Part shown: positions 1 to 8,569 of the stretch, piece after piece
Position numbering within the stretch: position 1 is the stretch's first letter
Layout: each line of letters starts with the position of its first letter
Source of the DNA: Affinundibacterium nitidum
Lineage (GTDB): Bacteria; Pseudomonadota; Gammaproteobacteria; Burkholderiales; Burkholderiaceae_D
Reading direction: 5' to 3'
DNA length: 64,000 nucleotides
Assembly: GCF_014284155.1 (NCBI RefSeq)
Contig: NZ_JACOFZ010000009.1
Coordinates: 1-64,000 of the forward strand
Position numbers and translations under genes: made by a program
Notes under the pieces: generated by a model
What the model was told of the DNA's origin: nothing
The model's database searches: none
What the model saw: only the letters and a program-made list of their open reading frames with translations

Positions 1-1528
1 TGGCCGCCGATACCGTAATACTTTCGGTGCCTTCAGCAACACCATCAGCTATCGTCGCTACTCGCAGCAAAAAGCTTTGCGCTCCGGCTGGAACATTGAC
101 CGCACCAGCCAAGTTTAACCACGTCGCGCCACCATCCACTGAATATTGTTGTGCACCTGTGTCCACACCAACTGTCGCACTGCCAGAAATCGCATTTACA
201 TTGACGGCGGTCGTTGTTGTACTTGTGCCTGTCAAATTAATGGTAAAGACTAAGGCATTACCTTCCGCGACTGTCGCGCTATCAATCGACGACACTACAG
301 GACGGTCGTCATTTGTACCATCTATACCTGTACCATCATCTTTGATCGTCACAATGCTGGCGCCTGCACCAATCGTGACATTGGTCGGATTCGTCAAATT
401 CACCGTGAACGTTTCACCGCCTTCATAGACGCGGTCATTGGTGATCGGTACTGTGATCGTTTTAACCGTTTCACCTGGAGCAAACACCACACTGCCAATC
501 ACTGGCGTAAAGTCCGATCCCGAGGTCGCACTACCATTGGTCGTGTTGTAATTGACTGAAATCGAGGCCGGACTCGCTTCTGTCAGTTTCACCGTGAACG
601 TCACCGTTCCTGCTGCTTCATTCACTTCCAACGGACCGCTGATGTTAGCAATCGGTACCGCGCCATCAATAATCGTACCGGTTCCTGTCACCACCGCTGC
701 GTTCGACGATGTACTTGCCACCAAGGACAAGCTCTCATTGCCTTCGATCACACCGTCCTTGAGCGTACCAACACGCACAATCACACTCGATACGCCTGCA
801 GGTACTTCAACCGATCCAGAAAGAGGAACGAAGGTAGTGCCGCCATCCACCGACACTAATTGACTCACTGTATCCACGCCCACTGTCGCACTGCCTGATA
901 GCAAGGACAAATTCAAGGTCGTTGGCGTCGTTGATGTGCCACTTAACTTCACCACGAAGTCTTGCGCCGTGCCTTCGCTTGAGCTTGAACCACTCACCGA
1001 AATCACTTCCACACCCGTGTTCTGCACTGGCGGCGCCGCTTCAAACAAGGGCTGTGTTACGCCCTCAACCACCGCACCGTCAAAGCTCAACGGCGACACA
1101 TTCTCCGCAATCCGATCCAAACGCACAAAGCCATTGCCATCACCACCTTCGCCACCACCTAAACCCGCTGCCGTTTCTTCCAACAACTTGTCTAAGCTAT
1201 TGCCACCAATAATCGCTTTGGAAATGTCTTGATCAACCGAGGAGGAAGTTGCCGGAAGAAGCGCATTTGCCGCCACTTCGACTTGCCCAGGAGCGAAGAC
1301 CGTAGCATCTAAACTGACGGTTTCATTAGAACGTACTACATAGGAATGGCCTGCATCAAACGCAATCTCGACCTCACCACCATTGGCCGTCACGATCACG
1401 TCCTTCTCATACACAATATCGCCGACTTTTAAGACATGTTGCGACCCATCCGGCGATTTAACAATCGCTCCACCTTTGAGACCCACCACTTTACCGATGA
1501 TATTGCTTGTATTTGCTGTGCTTGCCAT
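1..1528 (-). CDS. LapA-type giant adhesin, N-terminal part (cut by window edge)
   Basis: The reading frame starts at an ATG at 1526-1528 and stays open to the left edge, giving about 509 residues of a longer protein. Residues 1-125 look like the retention module of RTX/LapA adhesins: the start MASTANTSNIIGKVVGLKGG and the GDIVYEKDVIVT segment are typical. Residues 119-122 read TAAG, the dialanine site that the periplasmic protease LapG cuts in LapA. From about residue 150 there are Calx-beta-like repeats, with EGNESLSL, EGGETFTVNL and EGTESITV near their ends. A GGAG lies 7 nt before the ATG. The protein would be exported by the type I system encoded just upstream and held at the cell surface for biofilm attachment; that role is inferred from the family. 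The C-terminal part lies outside the window. Confidence 0.88.
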   Translation of the reverse strand, partial: MASTANTSNIIGKVVGLKGGAIVKSPDGSQHVLKVGDIVYEKDVIVTANGGEVEIAFDAGHSYVVRSNETVSLDATVFAPGQVEVAANALLPATSSSVDQDISKAIIGGNSLDKLLEETAAGLGGGEGGDGNGFVRLDRIAENVSPLSFDGAVVEGVTQPLFEAAPPVQNTGVEVISVSGSSSSEGTAQDFVVKLSGTSTTPTTLNLSLLSGSATVGVDTVSQLVSVDGGTTFVPLSGSVEVPAGVSSVIVRVGTLKDGVIEGNESLSLVASTSSNAAVVTGTGTIIDGAVPIANISGPLEVNEAAGTVTFTVKLTEASPASISVNYNTTNGSATSGSDFTPVIGSVVFAPGETVKTITVPITNDRVYEGGETFTVNLTNPTNVTIGAGASIVTIKDDGTGIDGTNDDRPVVSSIDSATVAEGNALVFTINLTGTSTTTTAVNVNAISGSATVGVDTGAQQYSVDGGATWLNLAGAVNVPAGAQSFLLRVATIADGVAEGTESITVSAA

Positions 1529-1562
1529 GTCTTTACTCCGGACGGTTTCTTATATCGTCCTG

Positions 1563-1591
1563 ACAATAGCAAATGTGTTTCCTTAAGACAA
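1563..1591 (-). promoter_or_regulatory. Candidate sigma-70 promoter of the adhesin gene
   Basis: On the minus strand a -35 TTGTCT (1586-1591) and a -10 TATTGT (1563-1568) are separated by exactly 17 bp. They lie about 35 bp upstream of the adhesin ATG, inside the 92-bp gap between the LuxR-type regulator gene and the adhesin. This is a match by eye only; no transcription start is known. Confidence 0.45.
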
Positions 1592-1607
1592 TTGTACTAA
1601 GGTACAA
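1592..1607. promoter_or_regulatory. Palindrome TTGTAC-TAAG-GTACAA abutting the adhesin -35 box
   Basis: A perfect 6-bp inverted repeat with a 4-bp centre sits directly upstream of the proposed -35 element of the adhesin promoter. Its size and position suit a dimeric activator of the LuxR/FixJ class, and a gene for such a protein ends 14 bp away. That this regulator binds here is an inference. Confidence 0.4.
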
Positions 1608-1620
1608 CTAGGGAGATGGT

Positions 1621-2241
1621 TTAACTTTCTTTAACCAATAATGCGAGCTGCAATCGACTTTTTAATTGCAGTTTTTCGAGTATAGAACCAATATGCGCTT
1701 TCACAGTACGTTCGGTGATCGCCATTTGCTCAGCGATTTGTCTATTTTGCATGCCATCAGCAACCAAGATAGCGACCTCTTTTTCTCTCAGAGTTAGCAC
1801 ATCATCCCACCGTGCGCTGACTTGCTGCTCAATTTGCACATGCGGTATTTGTTGCGCCAACAGGCGAGACATAATCGATTCACCGATCCAAATCCCACCC
1901 TGACTTACAACGCCAGACACATTTCGTAAGACCTCTGGCGCGGCATGAGTATTGCAATAAGCTTTAGCCAAAATAGAAAAAGCTGCTAGCGCTTCGAGAT
2001 CGTTTGGTAAGTCACTCATCATTACCAACTTCGCTTTCGGCCAACCAGCTCGGAGCTTTTCCGTTTGTGCTGCGATCGTGCTACCTGCGGTCAAATGAAA
2101 CCAAACTAAGCCGGAAAACTCAGCATCATGCAACTGAAAGTCGGGGCCAATAGACACAATACTCGGATCAATCTCCTCCAAGCCCTGTGGCACCCGTTGC
2201 CCCCGCGAATAAAAGTAACTCGAGATCTCTTTCACTGCCAT
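1621..2241 (-). CDS. LuxR/CsgD-like transcriptional regulator with pseudo-receiver domain
   Basis: 206 residues. The C-terminal half (about 145-205) is a LuxR/FixJ helix-turn-helix: LTLREKEVAILVADGMQNRQ followed by TERTVKAHIGSILEKL. The N-terminal half resembles a receiver fold, but the strand that should carry the phospho-acceptor Asp reads FSGLVWFHLT with no acidic residue, so control by phosphorylation is unlikely. This recalls CsgD and VpsT, regulators of matrix and biofilm genes. The ATG is two bases past the stop of the HlyD-type gene, so it is the last gene of the secretion operon, and it lies just upstream of the adhesin gene. The likely target is the adhesin or the operon itself (inferred). 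Confidence 0.85.
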   Translation of the reverse strand: MAVKEISSYFYSRGQRVPQGLEEIDPSIVSIGPDFQLHDAEFSGLVWFHLTAGSTIAAQTEKLRAGWPKAKLVMMSDLPNDLEALAAFSILAKAYCNTHAAPEVLRNVSGVVSQGGIWIGESIMSRLLAQQIPHVQIEQQVSARWDDVLTLREKEVAILVADGMQNRQIAEQMAITERTVKAHIGSILEKLQLKSRLQLALLVKES

Positions 2242-2243
2242 GC

Positions 2244-3656
2244 CTATCTTTCAGTGAAAGCGTTTTGTTTCGCCCTAAGCACTGGCTTGAGCAAATAAGT
2301 CAAAATGGTTTTCTTACCAGTAATAATATCAACCTCTGCAACCATACCAGGAATGATAGGCTGACCGCCCGCTAGACGGGAATTATTGGTAGAAACACGC
2401 ACCGTATAATAGGTAAAACCTCGTTCATCTGTAACCGAGTCAGCACCAATATGCTCGACCTTAGCTTCCAAACCACCGTAAGTTGAAAAATCATATGCGG
2501 TGAATTTCACGACAGCCTTTTGCCCTGGCACCAAAAATGCAATATCTTTGGGGGCAACGCGAGCCTCTAAGATTAACTTGCCATCCATAGGCACCACTTC
2601 CACTACATCTCGTCCGGGTTGAACGACGCCACCGACCGTATTGACCAATAACCGTTTAACAGTCCCACGAACTTGACTGCGAATTGCCGACTGTTTTACT
2701 TTATCGACCAAACCTGCACTACTTTGCACGATCGAATTCAAACGAGACATCGTTTCTGACAATTCTTTGCTAGCATTATTTCGAACAGCTAATTCAACTT
2801 CTTGAATCTTACGCGTGGCTTCCGCGATCGCTGCACCAGTCCGTGCGATCTGTGCAGTCGCGACATCTCGCTCGCCTTTGAAACGAGAGACATCACGTTC
2901 TAGACGTAAAATTTCAACCTCGGAGACCGCACCAGTGCTGAGCAAAGGTTTCGTGAAATTCAATTCCTTTAAGCTAGACTCATATGCCTGCGATGCTTGC
3001 TTTTGTCTAGCATTGGCTTCCGCTTGTTCCTGGCTACGTTGCTGCAACTGTTGTCGCGCAATTGACACTTGTGCGTTTAGTTCATTTGTCGCCGTTTCAT
3101 ATAAACGTTGTTCCTCTTCGGCTGTCTTGGGATCCTCTTTCACTACCTCTTCCGGTGGTTGAAAGGGTGTTCCTTCACCTATAGCACGTAAGCGCGCGGC
3201 CTTTGCCATCAAAGAGAGATAAAGAGATCGATTTTCTTTAACCGAAGATTCAAAACGTGTCGTATCAATTTGGAGTAAGACCTGTCCCTCATTCACGACT
3301 TGGCCTTCTTTAACCAAAATTTCAGTGACGATACCACCATCTAAACTTGGATAGACTTGCAACTGCTGCGAAGGAATCACTTTCCCTTCACCTTTTGTAA
3401 TTTCGTCGACGTGCACCAAACCTGCCCAAATCACAAAAATTAAAAACGAAAGCAGGACAAATCTTGTCAACACTCGCGCTTGAATCGGCTCTTGCTGAAT
3501 CATGATGCTTTCCGCATCACGCATAAAATCAGACTCGGGTAATTTAGCTTCGTCAGTCCATCGCTTGAGCCATTGGCCCGGCGCAAATCCTAAAGCCAAG
3601 CGCAAACGCTCGAGCATAGCAAGTAAGGAATACAAAAATCGGCGGCCAATTTTCAT
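2244..3656 (-). CDS. Type I secretion periplasmic adaptor, HlyD/LapC family
   Basis: 470 residues, normal for HlyD-type membrane fusion proteins. A single membrane segment at about 64-84 (RFVLLSFLIFVIWAGLVHVD) is followed by a biotinyl-lipoyl-like hairpin (GEGKVIPSQQLQVYPSLDGG), a long coiled coil (about 115-320), and the returning beta-barrel part ending in MVAEVDIITGKKTILTYLLK, the family's C-terminal signature. It would bridge the inner-membrane ATPase and a TolC-like outer-membrane channel, which is not encoded in this window. The start overlaps the 3' end of the ATPase gene by 4 bp, indicating translational coupling. With the neighbouring adhesin, LapC is the best functional comparison. 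Confidence 0.93.
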   Translation of the reverse strand: MKIGRRFLYSLLAMLERLRLALGFAPGQWLKRWTDEAKLPESDFMRDAESIMIQQEPIQARVLTRFVLLSFLIFVIWAGLVHVDEITKGEGKVIPSQQLQVYPSLDGGIVTEILVKEGQVVNEGQVLLQIDTTRFESSVKENRSLYLSLMAKAARLRAIGEGTPFQPPEEVVKEDPKTAEEEQRLYETATNELNAQVSIARQQLQQRSQEQAEANARQKQASQAYESSLKELNFTKPLLSTGAVSEVEILRLERDVSRFKGERDVATAQIARTGAAIAEATRKIQEVELAVRNNASKELSETMSRLNSIVQSSAGLVDKVKQSAIRSQVRGTVKRLLVNTVGGVVQPGRDVVEVVPMDGKLILEARVAPKDIAFLVPGQKAVVKFTAYDFSTYGGLEAKVEHIGADSVTDERGFTYYTVRVSTNNSRLAGGQPIIPGMVAEVDIITGKKTILTYLLKPVLRAKQNAFTER

Positions 3657-5860
3657 AGTTTAGCCTTCCCGACCTGACCGGTTTGCAGGGCATGCATGAC
3701 TTTATCACGCGGCCCATCCGCTACCACAACACCACTGTCGATCACGATAATTCGCGTCGCCAAATCCATCAGACTTGGTCTATGGGTTACGATCAGCATC
3801 GTCTTGTGCATTCCGTATTTGGCAATACGATCTTTAAACTGCGCCTCAGATGGATAATCCATCGCACTCGTTGGCTCATCGAGCAAAAGCACTGGCGGGT
3901 CAAGTAACGCAGCACGTGCGATCGCAATACTCTGACGCTGTCCGCCCGAGATCGATTCTCCACGCTCACTGATCACCATATCGAAGCCCTCTGGGTGACT
4001 ATTAACGAACTCAGTCAATCCAGCCAATTCGGCGGCTGCCACAACAGCTCTATCATCGGCATACGGTGCACGAATCGTAATATTTTCGCGAAGCGTGCCA
4101 TAAAACAGCATCGAATCTTGTTCTACATAACCTAAATTTCGACGTAAGTCCGCTGGATCAAGTTGACGTAGGTCGACGTCATCAAGCAACACCGCACCTT
4201 TGCTAGGCGCATATAGCCCGAGAATCAGCTTCTCCAAAGTCGATTTACCAGAGCCAATGCGACCAATAATGACCACTCGCTCACCCGGCATAATTTTAAA
4301 GCTCACACCTCGCAAGGCTTCTTCCTTACGCCCTGGATAACTAAAGTGCACATTGCGAAACTCAATCTGTCCCTTTATTTCTGGACGATGGACAAAGGAA
4401 GTTTCGTCACTGCGTTCGGTTGGCGTCGCCATAATTTTTTCAAGAGATGCCAACGAGTTCTTGGCGCCTTCAAATTGCAGCATCAAACCAACCACTTGAG
4501 CGACAGGGGCCATGGCTCGACCAGCCAACATGGTTGCCGCTATCAAGCCGCCCATTGACATCATTTTTTCTTGAATCAAATATACGCCGGCTATCACTAC
4601 AGCCACATTCACCAACTGTTGAATCATCGAAGCGCCATTCATGCTAGAGGCTGAAAGCAACTTCAACTCGGAGTTCACTTTGGCCAAAAACGCTGTGGTT
4701 TTCTCCCATTTCGCTTGCATTTGGCTTTCAGCACCATGAGCCTTAATGGTCTCCAATGCAGTCAAACTCTCGACCAAAGTGGAGTTACGCAATGCCGCAG
4801 CGCGAAAGGTCGTTTCAGACAATTCACGCATTTTGTGTTGTACCGTGTAGCTGTAGATCACCACCAAAATGATACCGATAATTGGCAATAGCACTAATGG
4901 CCAGGCGATCCAAATCAGTGCCAATAAGAACAAAATAGCAAACGGCAAATCAATCATCGCCGTTACGGTTGCGGACGCAATAAAATCACGGACGGTTTCA
5001 AACGATCGCAGATTCGACGCGAATGCACCCACTGAAGCGGGCTTTTGCGTCATGCGCATCCCGAGTACGCGCTCCATGATCAAGGCAGACAACTTGAGAT
5101 CGATACGGTTACTGACCAAGCTGATAAAATGCCCACGCAGAAGGCGAATAATGTAATCAAGAATCAATACAAGTGTAATGCCGCCAGAGAATACCCAGAG
5201 GGTTTCCACCGCAAAGTTCGGCACTACCCGGTCATATACGTTCATGGTGTACAAAGGCATTGCAATCGCAAACAAATTAATTAGCAATGCAGCAGCAAGA
5301 ATATCTTTAAAGATCGGTTTTTGTTCGAGTACAGCACCCCAGAACCAATGTTTCTGTGGCACCTCCACCAATGGCGGAGTGCGCTGATCAAATCGAAAAT
5401 GAGGCCGAGAGAATATTGCAATACCGCTATAGCGCGAACTTAGTTCTTCACTCGACATACTCACAGCGCCCTGCCCTGAATCCGGTAGCAACAATTGTGC
5501 TTGAGTGCGTTCCTCGTTCCAGCCTTGTAGTAAGCAAGCTTCGTTATTCTTCAATAGCAAGATAACCGGGAATAGCGCTTGATCGATTTTAAGTAGCTCG
5601 CGGCGAACTACTTTCGCTGAAAAGCCGGCGTGCGCTGCTGCACGAGCAAACAACGAGGGTGTTAACCCTTCAGGAAGTAAAGGCAACCCCGCTGTTAATG
5701 CAGCGCGAGTACTTGGGCGTCCGTGAATACGTGTCAGTTCCACCAAACAATCAAGCAGAGGATCACGATGCAACAGATCCTCGCGGATTCCACTGGACTG
5801 CACACCGCCGACTGGGCGAATAGGCAATGGACTTGGTGAAGGTGACTCGTTTTGGCTCAT
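3653..5860 (-). CDS. Type I secretion ABC permease/ATPase, LapB/HlyB-like
   Basis: 735 residues from the first ATG (5858-5860); a TTG further upstream would add 23 residues but no better signal. The N-terminal ~130 residues are a C39-peptidase-like domain without a catalytic Cys, as in exporters of RTX proteins and LapA. A six-helix membrane domain follows (about 175-450). The ABC domain shows Walker A (IGRIGSGKST), signature (SISGGQRQSIAIARA), Walker B (PVLLLDEPTSAMD) and a switch His (VTHRPS). It would drive export of the adjacent adhesin through the inner membrane. It is first in the operon with the HlyD adaptor and the LuxR regulator; the 205-bp AT-rich gap before it (5861-6065) probably holds the promoter. 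Confidence 0.94.
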   Translation of the reverse strand: MSQNESPSPSPLPIRPVGGVQSSGIREDLLHRDPLLDCLVELTRIHGRPSTRAALTAGLPLLPEGLTPSLFARAAAHAGFSAKVVRRELLKIDQALFPVILLLKNNEACLLQGWNEERTQAQLLLPDSGQGAVSMSSEELSSRYSGIAIFSRPHFRFDQRTPPLVEVPQKHWFWGAVLEQKPIFKDILAAALLINLFAIAMPLYTMNVYDRVVPNFAVETLWVFSGGITLVLILDYIIRLLRGHFISLVSNRIDLKLSALIMERVLGMRMTQKPASVGAFASNLRSFETVRDFIASATVTAMIDLPFAILFLLALIWIAWPLVLLPIIGIILVVIYSYTVQHKMRELSETTFRAAALRNSTLVESLTALETIKAHGAESQMQAKWEKTTAFLAKVNSELKLLSASSMNGASMIQQLVNVAVVIAGVYLIQEKMMSMGGLIAATMLAGRAMAPVAQVVGLMLQFEGAKNSLASLEKIMATPTERSDETSFVHRPEIKGQIEFRNVHFSYPGRKEEALRGVSFKIMPGERVVIIGRIGSGKSTLEKLILGLYAPSKGAVLLDDVDLRQLDPADLRRNLGYVEQDSMLFYGTLRENITIRAPYADDRAVVAAAELAGLTEFVNSHPEGFDMVISERGESISGGQRQSIAIARAALLDPPVLLLDEPTSAMDYPSEAQFKDRIAKYGMHKTMLIVTHRPSLMDLATRIIVIDSGVVVADGPRDKVMHALQTGQVGKAKL

Positions 5861-6065
5861 TCTTTTTTTACCCGGGAATTTGTTGAGTGAAATCGACCTT
5901 TGACCCCAGCAGGAAAAGGAACAACACAAATGCCAAGTTATCTATATATGATTGTTTTGATTTTACAACAGCAAAAAATTTCCTGAAAGTAAATTTGTTT
6001 ATTTTGGCATGCACTTGACATTCCTTAACAAATTTACACCGGAAGCTAACAGATAAAACTTAGAC

Positions 6066-7028
6066 TTATTTCAACCAACCTCGCCGTTTGAAGTACCACA
6101 ACGGTGTTATCGCAGAGGCGAACATCAATGCCAGAGCATAGGGATAACCCAAATCCCACTTCAATTCTGGCAAGATATTAAAGTTCATACCATAAATACT
6201 TGCGATCAAAGTTGGTGGCAAGAAAGCTACAGAAGCCACGGAGAAAATCTTGATGACTTTATTCTGGTTAATGTTGATGAAACCGACGGTGGCATCCATC
6301 AAGAAGTTAATCTTATCAAATAGGAATGAGGTATGACCATCCAATGACTCAATATCTCGCAAAATTTGGCGAGCCTCTTCGAACTGCTCAGCATTGAGTA
6401 ATCTACCGCGCATCAAGAAACTGACCGCCCGTCGTGTATCCATCATATTGCGACGAATACGGCCATTTAAATCTTCTTCTTGAGCGATGGCATTCAAAGC
6501 AACCGCAGCATCCTGATCTGAAAATTCTTTTTTCAAAACAGCGCGGCTAACGGCTTCCAGGTTTTGATACACACCTTCCAAAGCATCCGCTGAATATTCC
6601 GCATCTGTCGCGTACAGATCCATCAAAACATCTTTATAGTCCGCAATTGAACCTGGACGAGAACGGGCACGCATGCGCACCAAGCGGAACACTGGCAAAT
6701 CAATCGTGTGCACCGAAAACAAAATTTCACGCGCCAAGATGAAAGCAACTGTCACCGTTTGTGCTGTTTCGGTTTCATCAATTAAGAAATCCGTGCGTAA
6801 ATGTAAGTCACCGTTATCAGCTTCGTAATAGCGTGCCGACGCCTCAATATCTTTTACCTCATCTTCGCCTGGCAGCGTTACTCCATAAATCCCCTTCACC
6901 CACTCACGTTCTTCTTCATTTGGGTCTGTCAAATCAACCCAAATAGGCAAAGTATTTTCGAGGTCTTCGCGGCTCTCGATATGGATTTGGCTCAAGCGGC
7001 CATTGTGTAAAACAAAGACGTTTATCAT
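6066..7028 (-). CDS. corA: CorA-family magnesium/cobalt transporter
   Basis: 320 residues, the normal CorA length. The cytoplasmic domain occupies about residues 1-255. Two membrane helices lie at the C-terminus, with the signature YGMNFN at the end of the first (about 279-284), the ELKWDLGYPYAL loop between them, and a basic tail YFKRRGWLK. The GMN loop forms the pore entrance selecting hydrated Mg2+. The ATG has a good ribosome site (GGGAGTAAGAA). It ends a run of minus-strand genes and is 15 bp downstream of mtgA, so it may be read with that operon. Confidence 0.94.
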   Translation of the reverse strand: MINVFVLHNGRLSQIHIESREDLENTLPIWVDLTDPNEEEREWVKGIYGVTLPGEDEVKDIEASARYYEADNGDLHLRTDFLIDETETAQTVTVAFILAREILFSVHTIDLPVFRLVRMRARSRPGSIADYKDVLMDLYATDAEYSADALEGVYQNLEAVSRAVLKKEFSDQDAAVALNAIAQEEDLNGRIRRNMMDTRRAVSFLMRGRLLNAEQFEEARQILRDIESLDGHTSFLFDKINFLMDATVGFININQNKVIKIFSVASVAFLPPTLIASIYGMNFNILPELKWDLGYPYALALMFASAITPLWYFKRRGWLK

Positions 7029-7043
7029 TTCTTACTCCCGTTG

Positions 7044-7733
7044 TTACGGTAATTCTGCATAGTTCATGCGTCGCATGATGAGATCTGTACGTTTCTGCAG
7101 ATAAGCAGACCCTTGATTTTTATCGTAAAAACGAGGCTTGGGTAGCATAACCCCTAAGCGTGCCGCCTGTGATGCCGATAAATTCGCTGCACTAATTCCA
7201 TAGTAGTGTTGTGAAGCGGCCTCCGCCCCAAACACACCGACACCCCATTCAACGACATTCAAATAAATTTCTAAAATACGCTCCTTATCCAGGCACATTT
7301 CCAGCATATAGGTGATGATTAACTCCTCGCCTTTACGCAGGTAACTACGTTCACCGGATAAAAACAAATTCTTGGCTAACTGTTGGGTTATCGTAGAGCC
7401 GCCTGAGACGACTTTGCCTTTTTTCTTATTTTTTTCAAAGGCTTTTTGCATCGCTTCCCAATCGACACCATCATGCTCTGAAAAACCATCGTCTTCGGCA
7501 GCGATCACGGCCCGCTTCAAATGATTCGAAATCCGTGAATAGCTTACCCATTTGTGTTTGAGCACAAACTTCGGATCTTTTTCCTGCAATACTGATTCCT
7601 GTTGACGCATGAAACTGGTCGAGCTCGGATTATGGTTAATCCACCACATTATCTGCACTAAAAAATACAGCTGCACCAACAAAAATAAGCTCAACGGAAA
7701 AACAATGAGCCACAAAAATAATTTCTTTTTCAT
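7044..7733 (-). CDS. mtgA: Monofunctional biosynthetic peptidoglycan transglycosylase
   Basis: 229 residues with one N-terminal membrane anchor (about 5-30) and a glycosyltransferase family 51 domain. Catalytic Glu lies in AVIAAEDDGFSEHDGVDW, and the other family motifs are GGSTITQQLAKNLFLSGE and KERILEIYLNVVEWG. It polymerises glycan strands from lipid II at the periplasmic face and has no transpeptidase domain. The ATG overlaps the end of aroE by 4 bp, so the two are translated together. The aroE-mtgA pairing is common in beta- and gammaproteobacteria. Confidence 0.96.
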   Translation of the reverse strand: MKKKLFLWLIVFPLSLFLLVQLYFLVQIMWWINHNPSSTSFMRQQESVLQEKDPKFVLKHKWVSYSRISNHLKRAVIAAEDDGFSEHDGVDWEAMQKAFEKNKKKGKVVSGGSTITQQLAKNLFLSGERSYLRKGEELIITYMLEMCLDKERILEIYLNVVEWGVGVFGAEAASQHYYGISAANLSASQAARLGVMLPKPRFYDKNQGSAYLQKRTDLIMRRMNYAELP

Positions 7734-8569
7734 TCAATTGCACCTTCCCGCAATTGCTTAAACACATTGGTTGTTTCAGGACGCACGCCGCGCCACAAAT
7801 AAAATGCTTCAGCGGCTTGCTCTATTAACATACCAAGCCCATCACGCACCTGGGCTCCTGCTTTTTTCGCAAAGGCTAAAAATGGTGTCAACTGAGCGTC
7901 ATACATCATGTCGTAAGCTAAACAATTTTCACCAAACACTGTCCCAGAAATAGGCAAAGCCTCACCCTGCAAACTACTCGATGTTGCATTAATCACTAAA
8001 TCGAATTGCCCCACAATTTGCTCCCAGCTTGCGGCGATACAAACCGTATGTATCACTTCAAACGAAGACGCCAATTGCACGAGTTCTTGCGCTTTCGCTA
8101 AAGTGCGATTAGCAATCACAAGTTCTTTGGGGTTTTGCATCAATAGCGGTTGCAATGCTCCGCGCGACGCACCGCCGGCACCTAATAGGAGAACGCGCTT
8201 ATCTTTCAATGAAAAACCAGCATTCACCACTATATCTCGCACTAAACCAGCACCATCGGTGTTATCACCTTCAATCACACCATCTAAAAAACGCAAGGTA
8301 TTGACAGCGCCGGCGCACTTCGCACGTTGACTCAAGCTGTCACAAAGAGCAAACGCTTCCAGCTTAAAAGGCACTGTCACATTCGCACCTTTTCCACCTT
8401 CAGCCATGAAGCGCCGAACCGAATTCTCGAAACCATCAACTGGTGCCAAATACTTTTGATAATTGAGCGCCTGCGCAGTCTGATCGGCAAAAATGCGATG
8501 AATCAATGGCGATTTACTATGCGCGATAGGATTGCCAAATACGAGATATTGGTCGAGAGGGCTAGTCAC
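7730..8569 (-). CDS. aroE: Shikimate dehydrogenase
   Basis: 279 residues. Substrate motifs are GNPIAHSKSPLIH near the N-terminus and NVTVPFK with the catalytic Lys; DNTDGAGLV carries the Asp partner and LLGAGGASRG binds NADPH. It reduces 3-dehydroshikimate to shikimate in aromatic amino acid synthesis. The start is GTG at 8567-8569, preceded by a strong GGAGGG ribosome site, and overlaps the stop of the TonB-like gene. With aroQ at 15591 it supplies two steps of the same pathway in this window. Confidence 0.96.
   Translation of the reverse strand: MTSPLDQYLVFGNPIAHSKSPLIHRIFADQTAQALNYQKYLAPVDGFENSVRRFMAEGGKGANVTVPFKLEAFALCDSLSQRAKCAGAVNTLRFLDGVIEGDNTDGAGLVRDIVVNAGFSLKDKRVLLLGAGGASRGALQPLLMQNPKELVIANRTLAKAQELVQLASSFEVIHTVCIAASWEQIVGQFDLVINATSSSLQGEALPISGTVFGENCLAYDMMYDAQLTPFLAFAKKAGAQVRDGLGMLIEQAAEAFYLWRGVRPETTNVFKQLREGAIE

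Noticed and set aside
27-1586. Several plus-strand open frames
   Set aside because: They lie opposite the adhesin gene, which has a clear start, ribosome site and domain pattern; the plus-strand translations are low-complexity Ser/Thr/Pro/Ala strings.
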